Source of the DNA: Galbula dea | Taxonomy: Eukaryota; Chordata; Aves; Piciformes; Galbulidae | Assembly: GCA_013399015.1 (NCBI GenBank) | Contig: VWZX01001149.1 | Location: forward strand, 770,385 to 834,384 | Direction of reading: 5' to 3' | DNA length: 64,000 nucleotides | In this document: positions 24,201-36,600 of the stretch, piece after piece | How the letters are laid out: each line of letters begins with the position of its first letter | Numbering within the stretch: position 1 is the first letter of the stretch | Made by a program: the position numbers and the translations under genes | The notes under the pieces: generated by a model | Database searches by the model: none | Told to the model about the DNA's origin: nothing | What the model saw: only the letters and a program-made list of their open reading frames with translations

Positions 24201-27200
24201 AAAGCTGAAGCCTCCACTCAGAAAAGACATTTCTTTATACACATCATCCTTGCTCTTACTTTCATATCTAGTACTTGAAAAGCATTCCCAGAAGTCACAG
24301 TTGTGCAGGTTGAACTGGTGGCCTCAACATGCACCTGTACTTCTGCTTAGAGCTAACATCAAGTATTGCAGCAGTCAAACTTGAATCACAACAGCCAACA
24401 AAGCAGTACCTCCTGCCTCTACAGTAGTGTGCTGACTACACCACATTCAGTCTCTTGCTATTTCTGGAAAACTCCCATGGTTTTGCTAGTTATACTTGCA
24501 CAGATCTTTATAGCATATGCCTTGAAGCTGGAGTCAAACTGAGACCAAACCAAGTCAGTCTGAATTTGCTGTTCTTTCTCCTAATCTTTCCCCAAATGCC
24601 CTAAGTGAATTGGTAGCTAAAAACGACAGCCTCCTCCACCCCAAACACAATGCAACTTCAGTCACAGTTGAAGTTAAGCACTGTTTAGAGTCCCAGCTCA
24701 TGGTTCACTGTTTCCAACTCCAGGATCAGCCTAACCACTAACTTCTGTATGCAGAATTGTTTTGAAACAGAAAACCTCAAGAAAAAGCAAAGCCTTTTCT
24801 TTAGAAGCTGCTTGTTTAGAAATTTCTAGATATGAGTGTACTTTTCAATCTTGCCACCCATAAAGAACATTGTCTAAGCTTTCTTTTCCTGTGAAGTACT
24901 ACAAGTCTGCCTGCTTTGCTGTTTCAAGGACTCCTAGGATGTTTGTTACTGTTGCCAGGAAGTTTGTTATATCCTTCAGAAGAGAACTAAGACCCAGAAC
25001 ATTCATAGAAAGATTCTGAGGTAATTACAGAAGAAAATACTCACTAGTTGCTAAATTCTTTTACCACCTAGTTACTCCAGTTCTGAGTAACAAAGGGTAA
25101 AACAATGCAATCAGTTTATCTTCTTCTGGAGGATAACAAGGATAATCCAGTAATACCAGCAAGCGACCCTATTACAGTTCAGAACACAGATGGAAGCCAC
25201 AGGAACAATTCAGCTCTGCAAGTCCAAATCAAGTCACAGGTTATTTGGTTTCTATTACCTGCACAGGGAACTGTGTAAGTTTGTTTATGTTGAGGGCTGC
25301 TGTGACAAGCAGAGGAAGCTACTGCCCTATAAAAACTTGGGATGATCAAAGGTTACAGTCTCTTTCTCCACGAACATCATCTGTTCTCCCAGCACTTTCA
25401 CTTGCCCAGATCTCAGTTACAGAGCCTTCTTTTCCTCCTCTTCATTCACAATTATGACAGCCCTTTAGACCTTCACATCACAGCACTGTTTGGAGGCATG
25501 CTCTGTTGTTGCTCATTGCATCCAGGCCCCTCAGAAAACTCTTCTCTCAAATCCCATCTTAACCCTTTGACAGAGTCCTGTTCCTTTCATGGGCAAACAT
25601 GGCTTCCCAGGCCCTTCTTGGAAGGAATTTCTTCCCTTCCAGATGGCAAGATGGATAGAGGTGAACAGAAACTCTCAGGATAAGAGGTACTATCTTCCAG
25701 CCCTCTCTTTAGTCATTTCCTGAACCTTGTCTGGTCATATTTTTAGGAATCCCCATGATTTCAGTGGAGGGTGGAAGGGACCACATGAAGTTAAACCTAT
25801 ATGAATAGACACATAGTGCTCCAGGCTCCTTTCCTTCACAGGAACACACTGCTGCACACACTGCTGAAAACAGTGAGCAGGACACTTAGAAAGACACTTT
25901 TTGATCAGCTATGCAGGAAACTAACACTTCTCTTCAACCTCTTCTATCATACATCCTAAGTGCCCTAAATGTGAACTCCCAGGGCAGTGAAAACCTCCAG
26001 CAATTAGGGAGATTTGGGCAGAGGGAAGTGTTCACACTGCTCATGAGCTGATGGTGAGGATGAAGCTAATACACTAGAGGTGCCTCTCTGCCAAAGGAGG
26101 TCTCCAGATGATGTGTCAGCTTACAGTGCCTTGCTTCCAGCAGTGGCATAAGCAAATCCAGCCTCAAGCACCTGGACCACTATTTAAGCATAGCAAAGAA
26201 CATTCCCATATTTTACAGCACATAGCAACTGCCATTCACAATGTTCACTCACCAACTGGACTGGAGAAGATAAAGCACAATGGGTAAGAAACTCTTCCAT
26301 CATCATGCTGATACTTGTAACTATACACAATAAATGTTTTTTCTGAGGTTAAAGAAACTAAGAAATCAAGGATTTTATTAGGATATAATCATCTGTTATC
26401 AGAAATTGATGTAGGCATTCTAGAAGATGATTTAAATTTGGTAAATAGTCTCTCACTGTTCTCCTGCTTTCACTTCCACATTTGACTTTCTGAACTGACC
26501 CTGCCTGTCTTGACCAACCTCTACCACAGTTGGGTGTGAGGGCTGCCTCTGTATTAGTTTCACATCAGAGCTAAAAAAATCACCCTTTCATCAGAAGCTT
26601 TGTAAAAAAGACTTCCCACACCCACCTATGTGTTTTCTGGCTTGCTGAAAGCCAAATTCTTCCTTTGCAGACTAAGCACTTGATTGTTTCAGGTGTTTTG
26701 CTGAATTTGAACAAGTCTGAGCTAGGACTATGGTTATGAAAGGAAAGATTCAGCTGGCATGAGGAACAGTGCCAGCCAGCTTTTTGAGGACAATGGAAGC
26801 AGATATTTTCTTCACTTATAACTTAAGCACCCCTCTTATTTCACCCAGCTAAAGAATAATATACTTGTGCCTTTATTTTGTTCTTTTTTTTGTTTTAAGT
26901 ACAGGGATTCTTTCCTAGATCACATGCCTACAGCACTCCTAGAATCAGTAACTGCAGCAAAACAGCAAGGGCCACATGCTGAGCTAGTACCTAACCAGAT
27001 CTTAAGTTACACAGGCACTTTCTTATGTTTAGAAGTAGCCACGTACAAAACTGATACATTTTACTCCCTTTACATTAGCAGTAGCATGGCTTTGCTTTAC
27101 TTCCCCAAACATGGTATAGGCTAAATGGAAATAAAACCTTGGGAAAGGTTTCAATGTGTCAGTAATTGTTTCAACAAGTGGGAGAGCTGTTCAGTGCACC

Positions 27201-30200
27201 AGGACATCTGATCCCTGAGTTCTCTCACAAATAAAGTGTCAGTAAAAAAAACCCACTGCAGGCAAGCATTGGCCTAAAAAGGTGAAGTCCAACTGTGAAC
27301 ATTTTGAACAGCTTCCAGGAGTGAGTAAGACCAAATGCCAGCAGCACAAGAAGGATATCGAGGTTGTCTCTCAGGCAGCTCATCTTTTAGCTCATCAGGA
27401 GAAATACCCTGGTAACAGTAAACACAAGCAGTATTGGAACAAATGATCTTGCACTCACAGATACACTATGAAGACTAAAGCAGAATAATGGAGCAGAGAA
27501 AGGGCTGTAAGTTAGATGTACATCTACAGTTGAACCAATAATGATCTCTCAAATTAGAGAGCAGTCTATGAAAACTTGTGTGGTAATAGATTCCTATGAC
27601 TGAACACAGAATTAGTGTTAGCATGAATAATCATCCCTATTTTAGGCATAATGAGTTTAGAAAACATTTTTGGCTGAAGTTGGATATGCTGGCAGCTATC
27701 ATGCTTTCCTAGTTCCAGTCCTAAACAGATGTAAGCAAGCACACACCAAAGCTTCTGTTAATCAGCTACCTAAATTTGGGAAAATATCAGTCCTTCCTCC
27801 CTGAGCAAGCAAAAAGAGAGTCCCCATTCCAATATTCCATTGCCTTCTACATTGCAGAGAATAAGAGCTATGGTTACTGCTCAAATCCCTGGGAAGGAAT
27901 TAATTTTGCCCTATGTACCATTAAGAAACACCCCACGCTGGGCTGACCTTATTATGCCACCTATCAAATTTAGAGTCTGCAGAGGATTAGCAATCCCTTT
28001 TTCTAATTGATGGCAGATCAGCTCAGAGTCAAATATGCAGAGCTACATGGAAACACAGCAGAAATCTCTTCAAAAAGCCAGCAGGTGCCAAAGATGCTTT
28101 TTCCATAGTGGTATTGTAACAGTTCTAAAATAACTTTCTTTTGTGCCATTAATTAGTCAACTCAATTGCTTCTGCATAGCTCCACTATTAATAGTGCTGT
28201 GCTTTACATGCAGAGTGACCATGCATTTAAATAAGCTCATGACCCAAATTAGATGAAGAGTTTGATAACAATTGGAAACTAAGGCAGTACCTTAGAGACA
28301 ACAATACATTGCAGGCTGAAGATACTCTTATTTACAATTCATTTAACAAACCTCATGCTCCTCATCCAGCACCACCAACTGCTTATCCTTGTCGATTTTC
28401 ACTATAAATCAAAATAAACCACAGATCAATGTTGTTTTCAATCAATTTGTACAGGGAAATTCAATTAATTTGTACATGAAGCTTTTTAACATTCCCCCAC
28501 CAGTATATTCCTTGTGCTTCCATTCTGCTTCTTCAGTCTATCCCATGACTTTACAAATCACTGACGTCAAGAGAATCACAGAATAGTTAAGGTTGGAAGG
28601 GATCTCTAAGATCATCTAGCCCAACCTTCCTGGTTGTTCAGGATTCAGGATTGTGTCCAGACAGTTTTTGAGTGTCTCCAGTGGAGAAGACTCCACATCC
28701 TTTCTGGGCAACCTATTCCAGTGCACAGGCTAAGTGCTGCTTACTTCAAGACACTCTTCTTCATCTCAGAGACAGAAATGTCAAACTCCTCTACTTAAAG
28801 GCTACAGAACCTCCAAAGTCAAAATGACTGAGCCTTGACATTGTTCTCCTATCATTTTACAAACAGTGGTAGACTCTGAGCCACAATACTCTGCTAAGAG
28901 CAGAGATGTTCTTCTATCACAAGAACAATGGTGATTTACTGTTAAAGTTACAGACAGAATTGGAAGTACTGAAGTTCATACAAGAAACAGCCTCTTGGCT
29001 CACATTTCCCTGTTACAGCAGGAACATTACATGGGAAGGAAAGGAGACCTTGCCATGTTGGTCAGACACATTTTTAACTTACTTATGATGGCAGCATTGT
29101 TGGTTTCTTTACGAAACCGGAATTTTCTCAGTTTCTCCACCAGGTCTTCAGCAACATCACAAACCACCAGAGACTCACTCTGCAAAAAGGAAATGGTAGA
29201 GGGGAGGGAAAAGATAAATCTTTCTAATAAAGCAGGAAAAAAATCCCCATGTCATGCATACGTGTGCAAAAACTGCTAAAGAGGAACTGCATGCAACTTG
29301 TCCAGCATTTCAAGATATATACATAAAGCAGAAAAAACAGGGATGAAAACAACAGAACCCTTAGCTGTTTTACTGTCCCTCTTCAAAGCTATAAAGCTAA
29401 CTAGAAATATTTTAGTAGCTGTTCTTGAGGTGGGATTGTTCTCATAGCTCTTTCAAATCAAGAAATTTTGCAGTTCATTTACTAAGACAAGTCCTGTAAT
29501 AAGGAAGACCCTTAGAGACGTAATAAACTTAAAGTAACCTAACCTTTAAAGTGACAGGAGCTACTATTAATATTTCAGAACACAGAAGACAGCAACCAAG
29601 GTGCACTGCTTATTTTTACCCATAAAACCAGTCATTTAACTTTTGAGATTTACACAGAAAGCATTTAAGCCATTTTAATCCAAAAGCTCATACTTTTCCC
29701 CCCCATGTGCCTATATGTCACTAACACCAAGCTTTCAGAAGTGTCCAGATAATATATTAGTCACCACGCTGAAGATGGGGAAGGAAAAGATTATTTCACA
29801 AGCAACCAGGCAGGTTATCCTCCATTACATATGCATTTTTTACACTGTACCAAGCCAAAGACTGCCATTTCCTGAACAACATTTAACTCACATCACTTCT
29901 ATTACCACAGTGAAGAGATGCAGGCAACCTGACCAAGAAAAGTTATTTAACATCTCCAGCTTATTCACATTGTTGCATTTGTAAATACCTACATGCCAAA
30001 ACGTGTGTATTTCAAGACTTCCTTAAAAAAAAATGCTTCAATAAAAGAAATGATTGCAAGGTGACCTATCACAGCTCTGCTACAGAGCTGCTTCACTGTG
30101 ACAAATCTCTGCTCACAAATCACAAGTTACTAGTTAAACTAAGTTCTGTCTCCTCACATTCAACACTAGCTTATGAGATTTTCTTCCAGAAGCAAAGAGA

Positions 30201-31305
30201 ATGCCTCTCCCTCCTCACTTCCAAAATCACCTTGCAAATATCCTATGTTTGTTGCTACTCCTAAAAAGACTTCCATCTCGACCAAATTCTGGCACAAAGT
30301 CTTGTGCCTCTGCTTCCTTTCAACAGCTGGAGAGGAAATCAGGCTCTGCTGTAACAGGACAGGTCAGGCACTGGGTGTGCAGCCTTCATTATTTTGCTTG
30401 CTTCCCCTAAAGCTTGTTCTTGGCTCCCTCTGATCCACGCACATCATTAATCCTCACTCTTACAGTGTCAGGAGATCTCTACTTAAAAAAAAAAAAAGCC
30501 TCCAGAATTCAGGGCTGCCTTTCAATGTTGAAGTTATAGTCTGTATCAAATGCTCTTTTCTGAAGGAATCATTTATCCTAGTCCTCTGAGCTCAGCAGTT
30601 TCTTAACATCTTCCAGGAGACATTGCAGGGTAAGCAATGCTCTTGTTCATACCTGCGCTGCCAAAGTTCTGAAAAGCAGCAGAAGTGCCTGTAAAAGGCA
30701 CGGTGACAGCAGATCTAGATCATCTGTTGGGGCTAGGCTGGCTCGCGAGTGCTTAGTATAATAAAAACTAAAGAAAGTCAAATCAAGAGACAGGAAGACT
30801 GCACAGACAAGGGCACACCTGCCAAACAGCACGCTGGGGGGTGCTGCTGTTGGTTAACCTCAGCCACCACTCACACCAACTCTATACTTCCAAGATTATA
30901 CGCTTCCTTTTTAAACAGCTGTTTCTTCACTCTCCCCTCGCAGGCTGCCAGCGCCCAGTACAAAAACAACCGAGAGGCAGCAGGTGAGCACCAGACAGGG
31001 CAACGTAGGGCAGGGCCAGAAGAGCTTCTCCCGGCGGCACCTTCCCGGGCAGCACCCCCAGACCGAAGGGCACCGGCTCGCCCACAGGTCACACCCGTCT
31101 CGACTCCTCCAAAGACACCTGCTCTCCCCTCAGAACTTCCTCCCCAGCTCGCCGAGCCCAGCCTCTCAGGGACACCGGCCTCACTCCACCCTCTCTCCCT
31201 CAGCGGGAGACCCCTTGGAGGTGGCCGAGACCCTCCTGGTACTCGCTGGTCGTGCTCCCTCCGGCCCGGTTTCCCCCCAGGCAGCGCGCGAACTCCTCTC
31301 ACCAT
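21162..31305 (-). CDS. GMFB: GMFB, glia maturation factor beta (7 coding exons)
   Basis: GMF proteins are single ADF-homology-domain cytoplasmic proteins that bind Arp2/3, block new actin branches and promote debranching. The minus-strand exons are 31303-31305, 29083-29179, 28352-28401, 27359-27408, 26253-26335, 24047-24120 and 21162-21233. They total 429 nt, 142 aa plus stop, the standard GMFB length. The product starts MSESLVVCDVAEDLVEKL and ends LTEEWLREKLGFFH; the ADF-H domain fills residues ~4-139. GMFB rather than GMFG is indicated by the SESLVVCDVAEDLVEKL start and by synteny with CNIH1 and CGRRF1. Six introns split the gene. Five have GT-AG ends. Intron 4 has AT-AC ends with U12-type signals; no GT site at that junction restores the conserved reading frame. 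Confidence 0.98.
21861..22235 (+). mobile_element. CR1 LINE fragment, in GMFB intron 6
   Basis: 375 bp of CR1 3' region: TGGTTTAGTCTGGAGAAGAG, GGAAAAATTTCTTCCCTGAA, CAGGCTGCCCAGGGAAGTGG, with the tail AATGATTCTATGATA. Antisense to GMFB. Confidence 0.93.
24047..24120 (-). CDS. GMFB: GMFB coding exon 6
   Basis: Completes Gly95 and codes 96-119 (CKPEQQMMYAGSKNKLVQTA, ELTK), the most conserved actin/Arp-binding stretch of the family. It has a CAG acceptor and a GTATTC donor. Confidence 0.98.
26253..26335 (-). CDS. GMFB: GMFB coding exon 5
   Basis: Completes Arg67 and codes 68-94 (FIVYSYKYQHDDGRVSYPL, then CFIFSSPV) plus one base of Gly95. The acceptor is the U12 AC and the donor GTGAGT. Confidence 0.97.
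26336..27358 (-). other. GMFB: U12-type AT-AC intron (GMFB intron 4)
   Basis: 1023-nt intron spliced by the minor spliceosome (inferred). Its donor ATATCCTT (27358-27351) matches the U12 consensus ATATCCTTT at the first eight positions. The branch motif TTTCTTTAACC has its adenosine at 26350/26349, about 13 nt before the AC acceptor at 26337-26336, inside the usual 10-20 nt window. Joining CG to A gives Arg67, followed by FIVYSYK as in all GMFs. Using the nearby CAG instead would insert three codons. Confidence 0.93.
27359..27408 (-). CDS. GMFB: GMFB coding exon 4 (50 nt)
   Basis: Codes GISPDELKDELPERQP (51-66) plus the CG of Arg67. The acceptor is CCAG. The donor side reads CCTCG then ATATCCTTCT, with no GT, so the exon ends at a U12 AT-AC donor. 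Confidence 0.96.
28352..28401 (-). CDS. GMFB: GMFB coding exon 3 (50 nt)
   Basis: Completes Met34 and codes KIDKDKQLVVLDEEHE (35-50). The acceptor is TATAG and the donor GTTTGT. It ends in phase 0. Confidence 0.97.
28571..28729 (-). mobile_element. CR1 LINE 3' fragment, in GMFB intron 2
   Basis: Reverse-strand CR1 tail beginning AGAATCACAGAATAGTTAAG and GGTTGGAAGGGATCTCTAAG, ending at ACCTATTCCAGTGCACAGG. It lies 170 bp upstream of exon 3, sense to GMFB. Confidence 0.92.
29083..29179 (-). CDS. GMFB: GMFB coding exon 2
   Basis: 97 nt coding residues 2-33 (SESLVVCDVAEDLVEKL, then FRFRKETNNAAII) plus one base of Met34. The acceptor is TTTTTGCAG and the donor GTAAGT. Confidence 0.98.
30486..30498. 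repeat. Poly-A run of about 13
   Basis: Simple adenine run inside GMFB intron 1. No adjacent element explains it. Confidence 0.7.
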
Positions 31306-31750
31306 CTTGCGCGCGAAATCACCCAACTGCCGCTGCCGTCGCCGTCACTCGCGCGCGCGCCAACAACGAAAACAGCCGTCACCCGCCCGCCGCCGCCTCC
31401 TCCTCTTTCTCACCGGGCTGCGCAAGGCACTACGCCTGCGCGGCGGAGAGCCCTCACCTGACCCCTCCCTCCTCTCCCCTCTGGCCAATCAGCGCAGCTG
31501 TCCCTGCTGGGCGGGTAGCTTCACCCGGCTACGGGTAGCGGGAAGGTTCAAGGGACCGCGCCCGGCGATAGGAGAAACCCCACGTGCCGCGGCGCCGCAG
31601 GGAACGGAAGGAAGAGAGGGAAGAGGCGCGGGTGCGTGCCGCCGAGCCGCGTGACAGCCCGGCTTCGCATCCCCGCCGAGGCTCCGCCCTCCCGTGGAGT
31701 CACGGCAACGGGGCGGGGCGTGTGCAAAAGGGCGGGAAGGTTTTTCTTCG
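30920..31750 (-). promoter_or_regulatory. GMFB: GMFB CpG-island promoter
   Basis: A CpG-dense block (GCGCGCGCC, CGCCGCCGCC runs) around GMFB exon 1. It holds a GGCCAATCAGCG CCAAT box (31483-31494, a likely NF-Y site), an NRF1-like TACGCCTGCGCGG (31431-31443) and a CACGTG E-box (31581-31586). Transcription probably begins near 31.40-31.45 kb on the minus strand. Spurious long frames of up to 301 codons here reflect GC bias. Confidence 0.8.
31303..31305 (-). CDS. GMFB: GMFB coding exon 1 (ATG only)
   Basis: Exon 1 contributes only the initiator ATG before a GTGAGAGG donor at 31302. The context is AAGATG, with A at -3. Joining to exon 2 gives ATG AGT GAG TCT, the conserved MSES start. Confidence 0.9.
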
Positions 31751-32987
31751 CCTCAGCTCCGGGGATATACCTGGGATCCGGTGTAAACAGGCTCTAAGAT
31801 GGGGGATTAGGGGTTAATGTACCCCAAGGGTGACAATATCTAAGCTCTGATCCGCAGAGGATCCTCCCTGTGCCACAGCTGGGCCAGGATATCAGCCCAC
31901 AGGCAGGGTCAGGAGCAGGCCCAGGCCCAGGCCCAGGGTGTGTGACCACGGCATGACAAGGCCATTAAGGCCTATTAGTGTCTTTGTGGTTCCCCAAAAG
32001 TACTGTCCTTTAGCCAGTGTGAAAAGCTAATTCACACACAGAGTTACTGGCTTTCTTGGTTCTGCAGAATCAGGTGCTGGGTGATAAATTTTAAACCCAG
32101 CACAGAATGAGCCGAAGCAGCAGCAGTTTATATGCAGTACAAATAACAAAGAAACTAGAGATGATTGGTTATATGATTTCACATCACATAAATCTTTGTA
32201 CACATGTGCCGTCAACTATCTAATTCCTTATACTATTGCTTTACACTAATGTTTTCCTACATTTACATTTAAATTCTCCTCCTGGAGGTATGGGGTTTAG
32301 TATTTAAATCACCACAGGTTATGGAGGGGACACCTCCTATTTTGATCTTTGTCCAAATCTGTTTCAGGTTTATGTGAAGAATCATATAACAAGGTATTGT
32401 CTGCAAAGGTTGACAGAAGTTTACATTCTTTTGATACTGCTCCTAATTACTGTCTTGATTCTGATTATTTTAACCTCTGAGGTCACCCCATCCTTTAGTC
32501 TTAGGGGCCTTCATTGTTGTTTTCCTGGTTTCAGAACAGTTCTTTATATACTCATTTAGTCTTAAGTTTTTAACTCTACCTTCTGACATCAACTTCACAT
32601 CCTTTACTAAAACACCTAGGAATACACACAGAAAATCACTGTCAAAAATGCCTCAGCTGGAATGTCTGTCTTTAATATTAAACATCAGAAACTTCAAGTA
32701 CAAGACAGAAATCAGACTTAGTAACTTCTGCTGCTCGTGTTTACTTCTTGCTTAAACAAAATTGATGTAATTCTGGAAGTAAACCAGAATTTGATAGTCA
32801 CAAATCACAAATACGAACAGCGAGTGCAAGGCAGACACTTCTCTTCCATAATAGGCTGTTGGTGGAGGGGTGCCTTGGTGCTGGAGGAAATCTCTGGCCT
32901 TTTCCTTGCTGTTGCAGATTTAACCTGCTGTTAACAGAATGTCTTCTTGGCAATCCTGTAATGGTGAGAAGTAAAAACATCATATTG
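31751..32987. other. Spacer between the GMFB and CGRRF1 promoters
   Basis: AT-rich sequence with no exon, RNA gene or recognised repeat apart from the small CAGGCC array. A divergent layout means the upstream elements of both genes would share this space. Confidence 0.5.
31914..31938. repeat. Short (CAGGCC)n repeat
   Basis: About four tandem hexamers, ending CAGGCCCAGGCCCAGGG, between the two divergent promoters. Confidence 0.75.
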
Positions 32988-33212
32988 AGCTGGCCCCAGC
33001 ACTGCAGGTGAGGTCTCCCTAGAGCAGAGCAGAGGCACAATCCCCTCCCTGCCCTGCTGGCCATGCTGCTTTGGATGCAGCCCAGGACACAGTTGGTTTC
33101 TTGGCTGTGAGCACACATTGCTGGTTCATGCCCAGCTTCTCACCTAGCAGTAATGACAAGTCCTTCTCCACAGGGCTACTCTAAACCCCTCTTCCTCAGC
33201 CTGTGTTTATAC
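32988..33212 (-). mobile_element. CR1 LINE fragment upstream of CGRRF1
   Basis: Reverse-strand CR1: AGCTGGCCCCAGCACTGCAG, then AGCAGAGGCACAATCCCCTC and GCCCAGCTTCTCACCTAGCA. It matches the complement of 58530-58720. It lacks the 3' tail and sits about 340 bp before the CGRRF1 start codon. Confidence 0.9.
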
Positions 33213-33329
33213 CGAGGACCATCTTTACTCGAGGTCAGTTGTCCCAACGCCAGATTTCAAGGCAATGGAGGTGTTTCAGGCCATTGGTTCCGGATAACCA
33301 CATAAGGACTTTTGCATTCCTTTACCAAT

Positions 33330-33680
33330 CATGTCGCCCCAGGCCCTTGGGAAACCTCTTGCCGTCAGGACGCAGCGCAGACCCGCCCTTGGCCCCGCCC
33401 CTGAACCCCGCCCATCTCCGGGCAAGCTGAGGGCAAGTGCTTCACGCACTGTCGCGCATGCGTGCGTCGCTGGGCGCCTCTGGGGTCTGTGGGGAGGCGG
33501 CGGTGAGGTCTGGTTGTCCCCCGCTGTGGGGCAGCCTGGCCGGGCGTCATGGTCGCTGTGTTTCTCGTTACGCTCTATGAATACTCGCCGCTCTTTTACA
33601 TCACCGTGGTGTTTGTCTGCTTCCTTGTCACCAGCGGCCTGGTGCTGGGCTGGTGAGTGTGGTGAGAGGGTCGGCGGCGG
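33330..33680 (+). promoter_or_regulatory. CGRRF1: CGRRF1 CpG-island promoter
   Basis: Small CpG-rich block around CGRRF1 exon 1. A near-perfect NRF1 site, CGCGCATGCGTG, lies at 33453-33464, some 85 bp before the ATG. The likely start site is about 33470-33540. No TATA box is seen. Confidence 0.8.
33549..33652 (+). CDS. CGRRF1: CGRRF1 coding exon 1
   Basis: Codes residues 1-34 plus two bases of Trp35: MVAVFLVTLYEYSPLFYI, then a second hydrophobic part ending LVLGW. The ATG has G at -3 and +4. The donor is GTGAGT. Confidence 0.95.
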
Positions 33681-36600
33681 CTGTGGGGGTAGCTGACACC
33701 GGCCCTGTCGGTGGAGGCCAGTCTGGGCCCATGGGATTTGGCTGCGAAGCTTTGGTGGTGGAATGAGGTGGTATGGTACGGGAGGGGGTACTGGGAGCTG
33801 GCACCCCGTGGGGAGTCAGCTCCGGAGGTGTGGAGGGGGTGCAGTGTGGGACAGCACCGGGTATGGCAGTGGAGAAGGGTGTGTGGGGCCTGGTAGTGGT
33901 CGCGGAAGTGGGGTTATGTTGTATAAAGGAGGCATAGAAGGGCTAGTACTGACCATAGACGAGAAGGGGCTGCTTCAGCAGGAGAAGGGATGGGTAAAAG
34001 CTGTGGAGAAAACGATGGCCACGAAAGGGGACCTGACCCTGAATGAGGAGGTGGGAGTCGGGGAGGACTTTTCCAAGGGAAGAGTTTGGCACGGTTGGAG
34101 GTGGACGGCAGAAATCTTGGTGGTAGATAAAGTTTGCAGATAATGAGTAAGATGCTTGGTGCAGCTGAATTTGCCAGGTTTTAAGGTAGGATTGTTAGAG
34201 GTGTAAGGCTACCCAGGACTGTCAGTGGGACACCAGTCTGTGTTCCACTGCAGAAGCTCAGAGGAGAAGAGGATGTTAACAGCTGAATCATACAGGGTGC
34301 TGGTACGGGGATGAGAAGGAGCCTTAAGCAGCTGACCTGCTAAAGTGTCTAGTGGGGTGATGAGTAGAAAACCCTTTCTTACATGTATTCAAGAGTGTCC
34401 AGCAAAGATGTCACTTGCCTTTTTCACACACAGGTCCCTGAATCTCTGTCCATGGCACTGTTCCATCTGTTGTCTGTAATGTAGATATTGATACTTGCCA
34501 AGAGGAGAGCACTGATTAGCAATCAAAATATTTTATGTAGGACTTGTGGATACACCACTCTTCTGGAGAGAGTAAAATGGAGTTACTGAATTTCCTCCCA
34601 TTGCTTTAACATCTGTAGGGCTGTGCTAAAGTGTTCTCCATCCTTTGTCTCTTTGAATTGCAGGTATTTTAGCTGTAGCTGGTTGTTCTCTTGGCAGCTT
34701 ATAAATACTCTGCCTGACTTTTTCTTTAGTGCAAAGTCTTTCCCTTGTTTACATTACTGTTAGCTGCCACTGGCTCAAACACATACCATCTATTGCTTTA
34801 GGTGTGAACCAAGAGTATCTTTTGATCTTTTAGCTAGGCTTTATGGAAAGTTGTTCTTGCTTTCCATTGTCTCCCTCAGTGCTGGGTAGGTGGTAGTGAA
34901 GGCAAGACTGATCTTTTTGTTCCCTTCTGCTGGATGAATCTCCACCTCATTATTTACATTGAGAGAGAGGTAGTGGGAATCCTTTTCATACTTCTCTCTG
35001 TCCCACTGCACACTGACAGTATTATGTTGCCATCCATTTCTCTCCACTTTCCCTCTTTGTGCTTCATCAGTCCTTTAAAGGTATTATCTTTACCAAAAAA
35101 TGATACTGACTCATGATTGAAATAAATCTCCTGCATGTATATCCAAAAAGCAGTGATCCTTTAAAAAATTAATCTTTATCTGCTTATAATAAATGCTTTG
35201 CAATACTCTGCTGTGAAATGTCTGAAGTAGGTGTACCAGAAAATCCTTGCATCTGCTCACGTGTCCCTTGATGCTTTTTGGGCTACAGGGGGTGCAGAGG
35301 ACTGTCCAGAATCAGGATCAGAGGCTGTAGGTGCATCTGCACTATATATTATTCTAGTTTATATAAATATGTGCAAACTGACTTCAAACTACTTTATTAA
35401 GAGACTGTTAGTCAAATAGAAACAGTAGCCCAGAGCTCAGCACACACAAGTGTGTATCCAGCTCCTCAGAGATACTTGCTGCTACCCTTGAACTCTGCTG
35501 TACTGTGGCCATATGACCAAGAGCCTCCAAGCAACTTCAGTGTGACTGCAGCTGCAGTTTAAGTGCTCTTGAACTTCACAACTTGAAAACAACTTGAGCC
35601 TGTGTTTGCTACACAGAGTGTTGTGATTGCATGTGGTGTCATATGAGCACATCATTCTTGATATGTTGCTGTAATGACATTTTGTTTTTCCCCATCATTT
35701 TCAGCATCAATTGTCAGCTTGTTGTCTGGATGTGTTCATGGTGGTGTCAGTCAGTCTGGAAAACACCAACTGCTTAGGAATGTTAATGTTTTCATTTGCA
35801 AACTCATGCACTGTTTGGAGGAATGTCTGGTTTTATGGCCAGCCCTGGATATCTCTGGATCTGCTCAAAGAGTCTTAAGTAGGTTACTGTGCAGGCAGCT
35901 TTCTAGAACCAGCCCAACAAATGCTCTGGGCAGAGGAATGAAGTGGTATTCAGATTAGCTGAATACAGACCTGTGTGTTGTCTTTTGGCTGGAGATGAAT
36001 TCTACAGCTGAACAGGCTGGAGAGTTGGGAGCCCAGTGATAGGACAAGTGGCAGTGGGCACAAACTAGAACACTGGAAGTTCCATCTGAACATGAGGAAA
36101 AACTTCTTTACTGTGAGGTTGCCAGAGCCCTGGCCCAGGCTGCCTAGAGAGATTGTGGAGTCTTCTTCTCCAAACCCACCTGGAGGTCATCCTGGGTAAC
36201 CTGCTGTGGGTCACCCTTCTTTAACAGGGGGATTGGACAAGATGATCTCCAGAGGTGCCTTCTAACCCCTGCCCATCTGGGTTTCTGTGGTATTAGGTGG
36301 AACTGAAGGCTCAACACCTGTTCAGAGAAATTAACTCATGAACAAAACCACTTGAAACTCTTGCATTTTCTGAACTAGCATGGTTCTGAAGAAATTAATT
36401 TTCCTCTGGACTAGCTAATGGTCTAGGCTGACAGACTGTTAGCTCATAAAATAAAACCTGCATCTTTATTCATCCTTCAAACACTATCTTAACATTTAGA
36501 GAAACACTGTACTTTGTTGTGGAAGAGAAAGGTCTTTCTGCCTTCAGCTGCTGCTCAAACTGTACTAGTCTTTTTTTTTTGTGTGGCTGCTTTTCATGGT

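Noticed and set aside
27300..27358. A GT donor further inside GMFB intron 4
   Set aside because: The nearest GT sites would add residues absent from the conserved protein and would not give the correct phase at FIVYSYK; the AT-AC solution is exact.
30749..31654. 301-codon open frame over the GMFB promoter
   Set aside because: The same GC-bias effect: low-complexity Pro/Arg/Ser composition, with other frames equally open.
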